Source of the DNA: an uncultured Clostridia bacterium
GTDB taxonomy: Bacteria; Bacillota; Clostridia; Oscillospirales; Oscillospiraceae
DNA length: 6,439 bases
Reading direction: 5' to 3'
NCBI GenBank assembly: GCA_945918315.1
Contig: CAMEIK010000066.1
Span: forward strand, 1-6,439
Shown in pieces: positions 1 to 6,355 of the stretch. The position numbers were made by a program, and so were the translations under genes. The notes under the pieces are model-generated. The model was not told the origin of the DNA and ran no database searches. It saw only the letters and a program-made list of their open reading frames with translations. Positions within the stretch are counted from its first letter, which is position 1. Every line of letters begins with the position of its first letter.

Positions 1-1346
1 GGGACAGCCTGTACGCGGCCACCCTGGAGTCCCTCCGGAATCCCTACGGCATGGCTCCTCTGCGGGAGCTGGCCGGGCCGGGGAAGACCGTTGTCTTCGT
101 CATTCCCGATATTGTCAAGGGCGGCTGTCAGCCCACCGCCCACCGGAAGGTCTCCATCCGGGCATGCCTTAATGAGCTCTACGCCGGCGGCGTCCGGAAA
201 GAGGACATCCTGTTCATGTTCTCTAACGGCCTGCACCCCCGGGCCACCGTGCCGGAAATGAAGCAGATTCTGGGCGACGAGCTGTTCAACGAGTTCTACT
301 GGTCCAACCAGATTACCTCCCACGACTCCGAGGACCCGGAGCACATGGTGGACCTGGGCCTGACGAAACGGGGCGACCCCGTTCTCATGAACAAGTATGT
401 CTACGACTGCGACATTCCCATCCTCATCGGCCACACCCAGGGCAACCCCTACGGCGGCTACTCCGGCGGCTACAAGCACTGCGCCACCGGCATCACCCAC
501 TGGCGTTCCATCGCCTCCCACCATGTTCCCAAGGTCATGCACCGGGACGACTTCACCCCGGTTTCCGGCCACAGCCTGATGCGTACCAAGTTTGACGAGA
601 TCGGCATGCACATGGAGGAGAAGATGGGCCACCCCTTCTTCTGCTGCGACGCGGTTCTGGACACCTACTCCCGGCAGATTGCCATTTTCTCCGGCTACGC
701 CAAGGTGATGCAGCCCCTTTCCTGGGAGGTTGCCAACAAGCGGACCTACGTTCCCTTCGCGGAAGAGAAGTACGACGTCATGGTCTTCGGCATGCCCCAG
801 AACTTCCACTACGGCGACGGCATGGGCACCAACCCCATCCAGATGATGCAGGCCCTTTCCGCCCAGGTCATCCGCCACAAGCGGGTCATGAAGGACAACT
901 GCGTGATTATCTGCTCCTCCATCTGCAACGGCTACTTCCACGACGAGCGGTGGCCCTACCTGCGGGAGCTGTATGAAATGTTCCAGCACGACCACATGAA
1001 CATCCTGCCGGATATGGACCGCTACGGCGAGTATTTTGCCACCAATGAAGAGTACATCCGCAAGTACCGCTTCGCCAACGCCTTCCATCCCTTCCATGGC
1101 TTCTCCATGATGAGCTGCGGCCACATCGCGGAGATGAACACCAGCGCCATCTACATCGTGGGCGCCCAGGAGCCCGGCATCGCCAGAGGCATGGGTCTGA
1201 AGACCCGGGCCACCTTCGAGGAAGCCCTCGCCGATGCCATGAAAAAGTATGTGGGTCCCAACCCCAGAATTCTGGCCCTGCCCCAGACCTTCAAGGTGGG
1301 CGCTGTCCACCTGTGCATGAAGGACGACGATCTGAGCAACGTGTAA
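1..1346 (+). CDS. LarA-like (DUF2088) nickel-pincer hydroxyacid racemase/epimerase homologue, 5' partial
   Basis: Probable cytoplasmic isomerase of the lactate racemase superfamily, which interconverts or epimerises 2-hydroxyacids with a nickel-pincer nucleotide. The frame is open from base 3, and the residues before the ATG at 51 (ending in NPYGMAPLREL) look like the family's conserved N-terminus, so the real start lies left of the window. Numbering from the ATG at 51 (431 residues): D20 and K23 lie in the DxTR-like segment, H62 in NGLHPR, SGGYK at 138-142, and H158 lies 16 residues after K142. That spacing equals K184-H200 of the Lactobacillus plantarum enzyme, the cofactor lysine and nickel ligand (recalled). 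The C-terminal half (about 240-420) is the second DUF2088 lobe, with an MGLKTRATFEEAL stretch. Unusual: the site expected to hold the second catalytic histidine is N132, and other pocket residues differ. It is followed after 53 bases by an ABC importer, probably in the same operon. Family assignment is firm; substrate is unknown and probably not lactate. No larB, larC or larE is in the window. Confidence 0.88.
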   Translation, partial: DSLYAATLESLRNPYGMAPLRELAGPGKTVVFVIPDIVKGGCQPTAHRKVSIRACLNELYAGGVRKEDILFMFSNGLHPRATVPEMKQILGDELFNEFYWSNQITSHDSEDPEHMVDLGLTKRGDPVLMNKYVYDCDIPILIGHTQGNPYGGYSGGYKHCATGITHWRSIASHHVPKVMHRDDFTPVSGHSLMRTKFDEIGMHMEEKMGHPFFCCDAVLDTYSRQIAIFSGYAKVMQPLSWEVANKRTYVPFAEEKYDVMVFGMPQNFHYGDGMGTNPIQMMQALSAQVIRHKRVMKDNCVIICSSICNGYFHDERWPYLRELYEMFQHDHMNILPDMDRYGEYFATNEEYIRKYRFANAFHPFHGFSMMSCGHIAEMNTSAIYIVGAQEPGIARGMGLKTRATFEEALADAMKKYVGPNPRILALPQTFKVGAVHLCMKDDDLSNV

Positions 1347-1399
1347 TCCGGATCCGGCGCAGCCGATGATCTGAAATAAATCGGAAAGAAAGGTGTCAA

Positions 1400-2176
1400 A
1401 TGAACAAGACGACAAAAAAGAAGCGCGTGATCAGTGATAAGCTCTGGCTGCTTATCTCCCTCTGCGCGGCCCTGCTGCTGTGGTACTTCCTGTCCCTGGG
1501 CAAGACCACCGGCCGAAGCTTCCCCTTCCTGGACAAGGTGATCCCCGCCATCCAAACCATGATTGACAGAGGGGCCTTCTGGAAGGACATCAAGAGCAGC
1601 CTCCTGTGCGTTGCCGCCGGCTTTGGTCTGGGCTTCATCACGTCCCTGCCCGTAGCCTTCCTGATGGCCTGGTACACCCCCATCCAGAAAATCATCATGC
1701 CCTGGATCAACTTCATCCGCAACATCCCCGCCCTGGGCTACGCCCCGCTGATGGTCATTATCTTCGGCGTGGGTCAGAAGCCTGCCATCATCCTGATCTG
1801 GATCTGCACCTTTATGACCATGAGCATCACCATCTATCAGGGCATTGTGAACATCGACGCCACCCTGATTAAGGCGGCCCGGGTGCTGGGCGCCAATGAC
1901 CTGGCGATCTTCTTCAAGGTCATCTGCCCCGCCACCGTTCCCTACATCATCACCGCTGTCCGTCTGGGCCTCAGCGCGGGTCTTACCACCCTGCTGGCTG
2001 CGGAATCCACCGGCGCCCAGGCCGGTATCGGCATGCGGATTCGTTCCCTGGCCAACTCCTTCGACTCCCCTCCCATGCTGATGTATATCATCCTGCTGGG
2101 AATCATCGGACTGATTCTCGTAAAAATCGTGGACATTATTGAAAGGAAGCTGACGGCATGGCAGGAGAAAATTTGA
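1400..2176 (+). CDS. ABC transporter permease, SsuC/TauC-like (BPD_transp_1 family)
   Basis: Inner-membrane channel subunit of a nitrate/sulfonate/taurine-type ABC importer, presumably working as a dimer. The 258 residues are the usual length for this family. A charged N-terminus (NKTTKKKR) is followed by hydrophobic segments at roughly 15-33, 66-90, 97-122, 126-148, 184-203 and 227-246. The EAA loop that docks on the ATPase is clear at about 158-182: KAARVLGAN, then a run ending CPATVPYI. The start at 1400 is supported by a GAAAGG ribosome binding site six bases upstream. The 3' end overlaps the ATPase gene by 19 bases, consistent with translational coupling. The substrate cannot be read from a permease of this class; members carry sulfonates, taurine, nitrate, thiamine precursors, phthalate and other small anionic or aromatic compounds. 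The neighbouring LarA-like gene makes an organic acid plausible (inference). Confidence 0.93.
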   Translation: MNKTTKKKRVISDKLWLLISLCAALLLWYFLSLGKTTGRSFPFLDKVIPAIQTMIDRGAFWKDIKSSLLCVAAGFGLGFITSLPVAFLMAWYTPIQKIIMPWINFIRNIPALGYAPLMVIIFGVGQKPAIILIWICTFMTMSITIYQGIVNIDATLIKAARVLGANDLAIFFKVICPATVPYIITAVRLGLSAGLTTLLAAESTGAQAGIGMRIRSLANSFDSPPMLMYIILLGIIGLILVKIVDIIERKLTAWQEKI

Positions 2177-2946
2177 CCAAGCTGAAGATTGACAACGTCT
2201 ACAAAGAGTATCAGGGCCGCAACGGCAAGACCATCGCCCTGAACGGTGTCAGTCTGGATATCAAGGAAAATGAGTTTATCTGCGTGGTCGGTCCCTCCGG
2301 CTGCGGAAAATCCACACTGCTGAACATTATCGCGGGCCTGCTGGAGCCCACCAGCGGCACCGTTACCCTGGACGGCAAGGTCATCGAGGGTACCGGCGTG
2401 GAGCGGGGCGTTGTGTTCCAGCAGTACGCGCTGTTCCCCTGGCGGACGGTTCTGAAGAACGTCATGTTCCCCCTGGAAATGAAAAAGGTTCCCAAGGCGG
2501 AGGCCGAGGCCATCGCCCGGAAGTACATCAAGTCCGTAGGACTGGAGGGCTTTGAGAAGTCCTATCCCAAGGAGCTGTCCGGCGGCATGAAGCAGCGTGT
2601 GGCCATTGCCCGGGCCTACGCGGCGGACCCTGAGGTTCTGCTGCTGGACGAGCCCTTCGGCGCCCTGGATGCCCAGACCCGTGTGCAGCTTCAGTCGGAG
2701 CTGCTGGAAACCTGGGAGAAGGAAAAGAAGACCTGCTTCTTCATCACCCACGACGTGGATGAGGCGGTCATTCTGGCCCAGCGGGTCATCATTATGAGCG
2801 CCCGTCCCGGCCGGATCAAGAAGATTGTGGACATCGATATTCCCTATCCCAGAACCCAGGCCACCAAGACCGACCCCAGATTCCTGGAGCTCAAGTCCGA
2901 AATCTGGAACCAGGTCTATCAGGAATTCCTGGAGGTCCGGAAGTAA
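2158..2946 (+). CDS. ABC transporter ATP-binding protein, SsuB/TauB-like
   Basis: Cytoplasmic ATPase that powers the importer; 262 residues, typical of the family. All motifs are intact: Walker A GPSGCGKST at 45-53, Q-loop within FQQYALFPW at 87-95, signature LSGGMKQR at 140-147, Walker B VLLLDEP at 160-166, D-loop GALD at 168-171 and switch histidine H198 in FFITHDVDEA. The FPW after the Q-loop and the MSARPGRI segment at 213-220 are characteristic of the nitrate/sulfonate/taurine subgroup. The start at 2158 lies inside the end of the permease gene, with an AAAGGA ribosome binding site at 2142-2147. There is no extra C-terminal regulatory domain such as the CBS or TOBE domains seen in other ABC ATPases. 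It is 76 bases upstream of the solute-binding protein gene. Confidence 0.95.
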   Translation: MAGENLTKLKIDNVYKEYQGRNGKTIALNGVSLDIKENEFICVVGPSGCGKSTLLNIIAGLLEPTSGTVTLDGKVIEGTGVERGVVFQQYALFPWRTVLKNVMFPLEMKKVPKAEAEAIARKYIKSVGLEGFEKSYPKELSGGMKQRVAIARAYAADPEVLLLDEPFGALDAQTRVQLQSELLETWEKEKKTCFFITHDVDEAVILAQRVIIMSARPGRIKKIVDIDIPYPRTQATKTDPRFLELKSEIWNQVYQEFLEVRK

Positions 2947-2975
2947 TCCGGCCCCGTGGGAACAAAATAACCTTG

Positions 2976-3000
2976 TTTTTGACTGCTCAGCAGTTAAAAA
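2976..3000 (+). other. Intergenic stem-loop between the ATPase and binding-protein genes
   Basis: An 11-base inverted repeat, 2976-2986 against 2990-3000, with a three-base loop (TCA). The left arm is TTTTTGACTGC and the right arm GCAGTTAAAAA. The only irregularity is one G-T pair, which is a wobble pair in RNA. The outer half is T/A only and no T-run follows the 3' arm, so it is not a classical intrinsic terminator on the + strand. It ends nine bases before the AGGAGG ribosome binding site of the lipoprotein gene. It could set differential expression within the operon by protecting a processed 3' transcript or by modulating translation, or it could bind a regulator as DNA. Function is inferred only from structure and position. 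Confidence 0.45.
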
Positions 3001-3022
3001 ATACAACTTAGGAGGAAAATAA

Positions 3023-4084
3023 ATGAAAAAGCTGCTTTCCCTGCTGCTGGCTGCCGTGATGGTTTTCGGTCTGGCTGCCTGCGCGTCTTCCGCGCCTGAA
3101 ACCACTACCGCGCCCGCAACCACTGCTGCCGCTCCCACGGACGCTCCCACCGAGGCCCCCACCGAGGCCACCGTGGAGACCGTCAAGCTGAACGTCGCCT
3201 ATATGCCCAACTACGCTTCCCTGTGGTCCGTCCTCACCGCCATGGATCAGGGCTTCTTCGCTGAGGAAGGCCTGGAGATCACCCTGTGGGAGTTCGCGTC
3301 CGGCCCCGAAGAGATCGCGGCTATGGAAGGCGGCAGCATTGACCTGGCCTACATCGGCCATGGCGCCCACAAGCTGTGCATCAACGGTCAGGCCAACATC
3401 TTCATGCCCTCTTCCGTTCACAGCACCGACCGCATCATTGTCCTGCCTTCCTCCGGTGTTACCTCCGTGGACAACATCTCCGAGCTGAAGGGCAAGAAGG
3501 TTGCCTACAACGGCGGTTCCTCCTCTGAGACCGCTCTGACCGGCGCTCTGAACGCTGCCGGCCTGACCATGGACGACATCGAGGCCTACGAAATGGATGC
3601 CGTCAACATGGTCGCCGCCATGATGTCCGGCAACGTGGATGCCTGCACCGCCTGGAACCCCTACTCCGTTCAGATTCTGCAGAACTGCCAGGGCGCTCTG
3701 GAGCTGGAGTTTGCCACCAACTCCGTGAATATGTCCAGCTGGATCTGCCTGCCCAGCTATGCTGAGGAGCACCACGATGTTCTGGTTCGCTTCACCCGTG
3801 CTCTGCTGAAGGGCATGGAGTATGCCTCTCAGGAAGAAAACTGGGAGTACGCTGTGGGTCTGTATGCCAAGCAGTGCGCCAAGGACGTGGAAGCCTGCTA
3901 CGTGGAGACCGGCGACGCCACCTGGTTCTCCGCTGAGTATGTCCGCGCCTCTCTGGCTGACGGCACCTTCGCCGATCTGTATACCCGTCAGCAGCAGATG
4001 TTCATCGACAACGGCGCCGTTGCCGAGAAGGTCGAGCTGGACCAGTACATCCTGTGGGATGTCATGGAGGAAGCTCTGGGCTGA
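3023..4084 (+). CDS. ABC transporter solute-binding lipoprotein, SsuA/TauA/NMT1-like
   Basis: Membrane-anchored extracellular receptor that captures the solute and delivers it to the permease. It has 353 residues. The N-terminus is a lipoprotein signal: MKK, a hydrophobic stretch, then lipobox LAAC at 17-20 with C20 as the lipidated cysteine. Residues 21-52 are a flexible Ala/Thr/Pro/Glu linker including the repeat PTDAPTEAPTEA at 38-49. The mature domain begins near 55 (KLNVAYMPN) and shows the pattern of the NMT1/SsuA fold: GFFAEEGLEITL at 77-88, SIDLAYIGHG at 105-114, ELKGKKVAYNGGSSSET at 154-170 and DACTAWNPY at 206-214. The GGSSSET loop and W211 sit where this fold usually contacts ligand. 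An AGGAGG ribosome binding site at 3010-3015, seven bases from the ATG, fixes the start. Codon use is richer in GCT, TCT and GTT than the upstream genes, consistent with high expression. The ligand is unknown. Confidence 0.93.
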   Translation: MKKLLSLLLAAVMVFGLAACASSAPETTTAPATTAAAPTDAPTEAPTEATVETVKLNVAYMPNYASLWSVLTAMDQGFFAEEGLEITLWEFASGPEEIAAMEGGSIDLAYIGHGAHKLCINGQANIFMPSSVHSTDRIIVLPSSGVTSVDNISELKGKKVAYNGGSSSETALTGALNAAGLTMDDIEAYEMDAVNMVAAMMSGNVDACTAWNPYSVQILQNCQGALELEFATNSVNMSSWICLPSYAEEHHDVLVRFTRALLKGMEYASQEENWEYAVGLYAKQCAKDVEACYVETGDATWFSAEYVRASLADGTFADLYTRQQQMFIDNGAVAEKVELDQYILWDVMEEALG

Positions 4085-4126
4085 TTTGCCCCGCACTTGA
4101 CTCTTTGGGTCCATAAACAACTGAGC

Positions 4127-4170
4127 ACAGACCCCGTGGAATGGCGACAGGGCTGTTCCATGGGGTCTGT
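4127..4170 (+). terminator. Strong 15-bp hairpin after the transporter operon, terminator-like but without a U-tract
   Basis: Inverted repeat ACAGACCCCGTGGAA (4127-4141) and TTCCATGGGGTCTGT (4156-4170) around a 14-base loop. Fourteen Watson-Crick pairs and one G-T pair give a GC-rich stem, far stronger than chance. It starts 42 bases after the lipoprotein stop codon and ends 70 bases before the next gene, the usual place for a terminator or an operon-dividing processing site. The downstream bases are CCACAAAAAGG, with no T-run, so efficient intrinsic termination is doubtful. Alternatives are an mRNA-stabilising 3' structure for the lipoprotein transcript or a structured leader for the DUF4838 gene. 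I recognise no riboswitch class in it. Confidence 0.5.
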
Positions 4171-4225
4171 CCACAAAAAGGTGTGTTCCAAATCCAAGCC
4201 TGGCCGGGGGAACCCGGGGCAGCAT

Positions 4226-4233
4226 GGGAGGAG
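4226..4233 (+). promoter_or_regulatory. Ribosome binding site that fixes the DUF4838 start at 4241
   Basis: GGGAGGAG, with the AGGAG core at 4229-4233, lies seven bases before the ATG at 4241. The frame is open further left to a TTG at 4097, but that would translate through the 15-bp hairpin at 4127-4170 and add 48 residues with no resemblance to the family's N-terminus. The ATG at 4224 is in a different frame. Confidence 0.8.
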
Positions 4234-4240
4234 ACCGATT

Positions 4241-6103
4241 ATGGAAATCATCATCAACCCGCGGAATGCGGAAAAGACAGTTTCTTTTGCCGGTGAAGAG
4301 CTTCGCCGGTATCTTGCCCGGATGCTTGACGGGGAAGAAGGTGTGTTTTCCGTATTTCTTGGCATCCGGGACGGGGCGGAAGATAAAATGGACAGCTATA
4401 CCGTGTCCGTGGACAGTGCCGGCGGCCGGATTCTGGGCAGCAATCCCCGCAGTGTGCTGCTGGGTGTCTATGATTATCTGCGGCGCCTGGGCTGCCGCTT
4501 CTTAGGACCGGGAAAGGCTATGGAGGTGGTTCCCCACATCCGGCCCGGGGACCTTCCTGCCGATTATGCCCGAAAAGCCTCCTTCCTCCACCGGGGCGTG
4601 TGCATCGAGGGCGCGGACTCTGCCGGGAATGTGCTGGACTTTATTGACTGGCTTCCCAAGGTGGGTTACAATAGCTTTTTTCTCCAGTTTCAGGTGCCCT
4701 ACGCGTTCCTGGCCCGGTGGTATCACCATGACTTAAATCCCTTCGCCCAGCCGGAAGCCTTCACCATGGCGGAGGCGGAAGACTGCTGCGCCCTCTTTGC
4801 CGCTGCCATGGAAAAGCGGAGCCTGCTTCTTCACAAGGTGGGCCACGGCTGGACCGGCCGGGTGCTGGGCTGCGAAACCGTGGACTCCTGGAACCCGACG
4901 GAAACCCCCATGCCGGAAGACAAGCGGCCTCTGGCGGCGGAAATTGGGGGAAAACGGGATTTTTATATGGGAATCCCCGCCAATACGAACCTGTGCCTGT
5001 CGAATCCGGAAACATTCCGGATATTCGCGGATCTGGTTACGGAGTATGCCGCGGCCAATCCGGAGGCGGACTATCTGCATGTGTGGCTTGCGGATGATTA
5101 TAACAATGTGTGCGAATGCGAAAAGTGCCGGCAGACTACGGTGTCTGACCAGTATGTTGCCCTTCTGAACGAAATTGACCGCCGGCTGACGGAGAAACAT
5201 CTGAACACCCGGCTGGTATTTCTGCTGTATCAGGAACTGCTGTGGCCGCCCCAGAGGGAAAGGCTTCACAATCCGGACCGATTTGTCCTGATGTTCGCGC
5301 CCATCAGCCGGACCTTTGAAGCGTCCTATGATCTGTCGGGAATACAGGAGGAGATTCCGCCGTACAGCCGGAACCGGATTACCCTGCCCACCAGCCTGGG
5401 TCAGAATCTTGCTTTTCTCCGGGGTTGGCAGGCCCGGTTTCAGGGGGAGAGCTTTGTTTACGACTACCCCCTTGGCAGGGCGCATTACGGAGACTTCGGC
5501 TATGTGGGGCTGTCCCGGATCATCAGCCAGGATATCCGCAAACTGCGCCGGATGGGACTGGACGGCTATATCAGCTGCCAGGAGCTTCGGGCGGGCATGC
5601 CGAATATGCTTCCCAACTATGTCATGGGCTACACCCTGTTTGACGAGACCGCCGATGTGGAGACGCTGATTCGGGAGTATTACGAGGCAGCCTATCCTGA
5701 GGAGCCCCAGAGGGTCCTTGCGCATATGGAGCGGCTGTCGGAGCTTGGCAGCTGTGATTATGTCAACGGAAAGGGCCCCAGGGTAAATCCGGACATTGCC
5801 GCGAGAATGGCGGAAATTGCCGAAAGCTGCCGGCAACAGCTGGCAAGGGGGGACACCCCGGCGTCCGGTCTCTGGTGGCGGGTGTTCCGGTATCACAACG
5901 AATACATTCTGAGGCTGTCCCGGGCGCTGGAAGCTTTGGCCCTGGGGCAGGAGGAGGAGAGTGAGGCCCGCTACCGGGAGTTCCGGGACTTGATCTGCCG
6001 GGCGGAGCCGGAATTCCAGCCCTTTCTGGATGTATACCGGGTTCTGGAGGTCACTCAGAAATATACCGGCTTTCCAAAGACCGGCCCCCTGCACGCCATT
6101 TAG
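4241..6103 (+). CDS. DUF4838 domain protein, alpha-glucuronidase-like (GH67-related) fold, cytoplasmic
   Basis: Predicted 620-residue intracellular protein of the DUF4838 group, whose members resemble GH67 alpha-glucuronidases and often occur with carbohydrate genes; biochemical function is largely undefined. Residues 1-95 form an alpha/beta domain like the N-terminal domain of GH67/GH20 enzymes, with FAGEELRRYL at 16-25 and LLGVYDYLRRLGCRF at 73-87. About 115-430 would be the barrel: RGVCIEG at 118-124, HKVGHGW at 198-204, NTNLCLSNPETF at 248-259, and the hallmark LHVWLADDYNNVCECEKC at 279-296, with acidic D285/D286 and a CxCxxC cluster at C291, C293 and C296. The helical C-terminal part includes LIREYYEAAYPE at 476-487. 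There is no signal peptide, transmembrane segment or lipobox, so any substrate must be inside the cell. Codon use is less biased than in the upstream genes (more ATT, TTT, CTT and CGG), suggesting weaker expression or a separate unit beyond the hairpin. No terminator is evident after the stop. Glycosidase activity is not proven. Confidence 0.82.
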   Translation: MEIIINPRNAEKTVSFAGEELRRYLARMLDGEEGVFSVFLGIRDGAEDKMDSYTVSVDSAGGRILGSNPRSVLLGVYDYLRRLGCRFLGPGKAMEVVPHIRPGDLPADYARKASFLHRGVCIEGADSAGNVLDFIDWLPKVGYNSFFLQFQVPYAFLARWYHHDLNPFAQPEAFTMAEAEDCCALFAAAMEKRSLLLHKVGHGWTGRVLGCETVDSWNPTETPMPEDKRPLAAEIGGKRDFYMGIPANTNLCLSNPETFRIFADLVTEYAAANPEADYLHVWLADDYNNVCECEKCRQTTVSDQYVALLNEIDRRLTEKHLNTRLVFLLYQELLWPPQRERLHNPDRFVLMFAPISRTFEASYDLSGIQEEIPPYSRNRITLPTSLGQNLAFLRGWQARFQGESFVYDYPLGRAHYGDFGYVGLSRIISQDIRKLRRMGLDGYISCQELRAGMPNMLPNYVMGYTLFDETADVETLIREYYEAAYPEEPQRVLAHMERLSELGSCDYVNGKGPRVNPDIAARMAEIAESCRQQLARGDTPASGLWWRVFRYHNEYILRLSRALEALALGQEEESEARYREFRDLICRAEPEFQPFLDVYRVLEVTQKYTGFPKTGPLHAI

Positions 6104-6116
6104 CGGCTTCACCGAA

Positions 6117-6154
6117 TTGACAATTGACAGTTGACAATTGACAGTTGACAATTG
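6117..6154 (+). repeat. Tandem heptad repeat TTGACAR, left arm
   Basis: Five exact 7-base units start at 6117, 6124, 6131, 6138 and 6145, followed by a partial TTG. The units alternate TTGACAA and TTGACAG, so the higher-order unit is the 14-mer TTGACAATTGACAG repeated twice plus TTGACAATTG. Each unit contains TTGACA, the consensus -35 hexamer, though none has a good -10 at proper spacing. Confidence 0.85.
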
Positions 6155-6245
6155 TGGGTGTCAGTAGCGGGACGATTTTGAAATGATTCCAATTGTTTTC
6201 AGATATATTCTGTCTTTTAAAAATCATCCCGAAGGGATTCCTTAA

Positions 6246-6266
6246 TTGTCCATTGTCCATTGTCAA
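6246..6266 (-). repeat. Inverted heptad repeat, right arm
   Basis: Three 7-base units start at 6246, 6253 and 6260: TTGTCCA, TTGTCCA and TTGTCAA on the + strand. Read on the - strand they are TTGACAA followed by two TGGACAA, that is, the left-arm heptad with one substitution in two units. This makes the arm an inverted, diverged copy of the repeat at 6117-6154. Confidence 0.75.
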
Positions 6267-6355
6267 TTAAATACCAATTGTGGTTATCGGTTTTAATAAG
6301 CTGATCGTGAAATTGGAATTTGCAGAGGTGAGCGCGCACCCCGAACAACACTGTC

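Larger units (their letters stand above)
6115..6268. mobile_element. MITE-like non-autonomous element with inverted heptad-repeat ends
   Basis: The left end is a run of heptads (6117-6154) and the right end is a run of inverted, slightly diverged heptads (6246-6266), forming imperfect terminal inverted repeats. A second, inner inverted repeat pairs GGGACGATTTT (6169-6179) with AAAATCATCCC (6220-6230), with one G-T pair. The whole could therefore fold into one long nested hairpin. It is about 150 bases, AT-rich, has no coding capacity, and sits 11 bases after the stop codon of the last gene. This architecture fits a miniature inverted-repeat element or a palindromic intergenic repeat family. 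No target-site duplication could be assigned with confidence, so mobility is an inference. Confidence 0.5.

Noticed and set aside
1348..1357. 10-base palindrome CCGGATCCGG after the LarA-like gene
   Set aside because: It has no loop and would not form a stable RNA hairpin. Ten-base palindromes are expected by chance at this GC content, and no T-run follows.
2979..3007. Possible promoter TTGACT, 17 bases, TACAAC before the lipoprotein gene
   Set aside because: The -10 matches only four of six bases, and transcription would begin within or after the ribosome binding site, leaving almost no leader. It may be a by-product of the palindrome.
1942..3186. Open frame of 414 codons on the - strand across the permease, ATPase and lipoprotein genes
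   Set aside because: It is antisense to three well-supported genes and its N-terminal repeats are simply the reverse of the lipoprotein linker. GC-rich coding DNA often gives such long antisense frames.
3008..4225. Open frame of 405 codons on the - strand over the binding-protein gene
   Set aside because: It is antisense to a clear lipoprotein gene. Its Gly/His/Val-rich translation is what reverse-frame reading of such a gene gives, and no domain is recognisable.
4097..4240. Upstream extension of the DUF4838 gene to a TTG at 4097
   Set aside because: There is no ribosome binding site for the TTG, the extension crosses the strong hairpin at 4127-4170, and the 48 extra residues match neither a signal peptide nor the family. 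The ATG at 4241 has a good ribosome binding site.
4733..6151. Long open frame of 472 codons on the - strand
   Set aside because: It lies antisense to the DUF4838 gene, which has recognisable family motifs. Its translation is low-complexity shadow sequence without domains, and its start falls inside the heptad repeats.
6117..6173. Promoters based on the repeated TTGACA hexamers
   Set aside because: None of the hexamers has a convincing -10 box at 16-18 bases, and no gene follows on the + strand within the window.
6115..6268. CRISPR array suggested by the regular repeats
   Set aside because: The repeats are seven bases long and directly abutting, with no spacers, so they are a simple tandem repeat rather than a CRISPR array.
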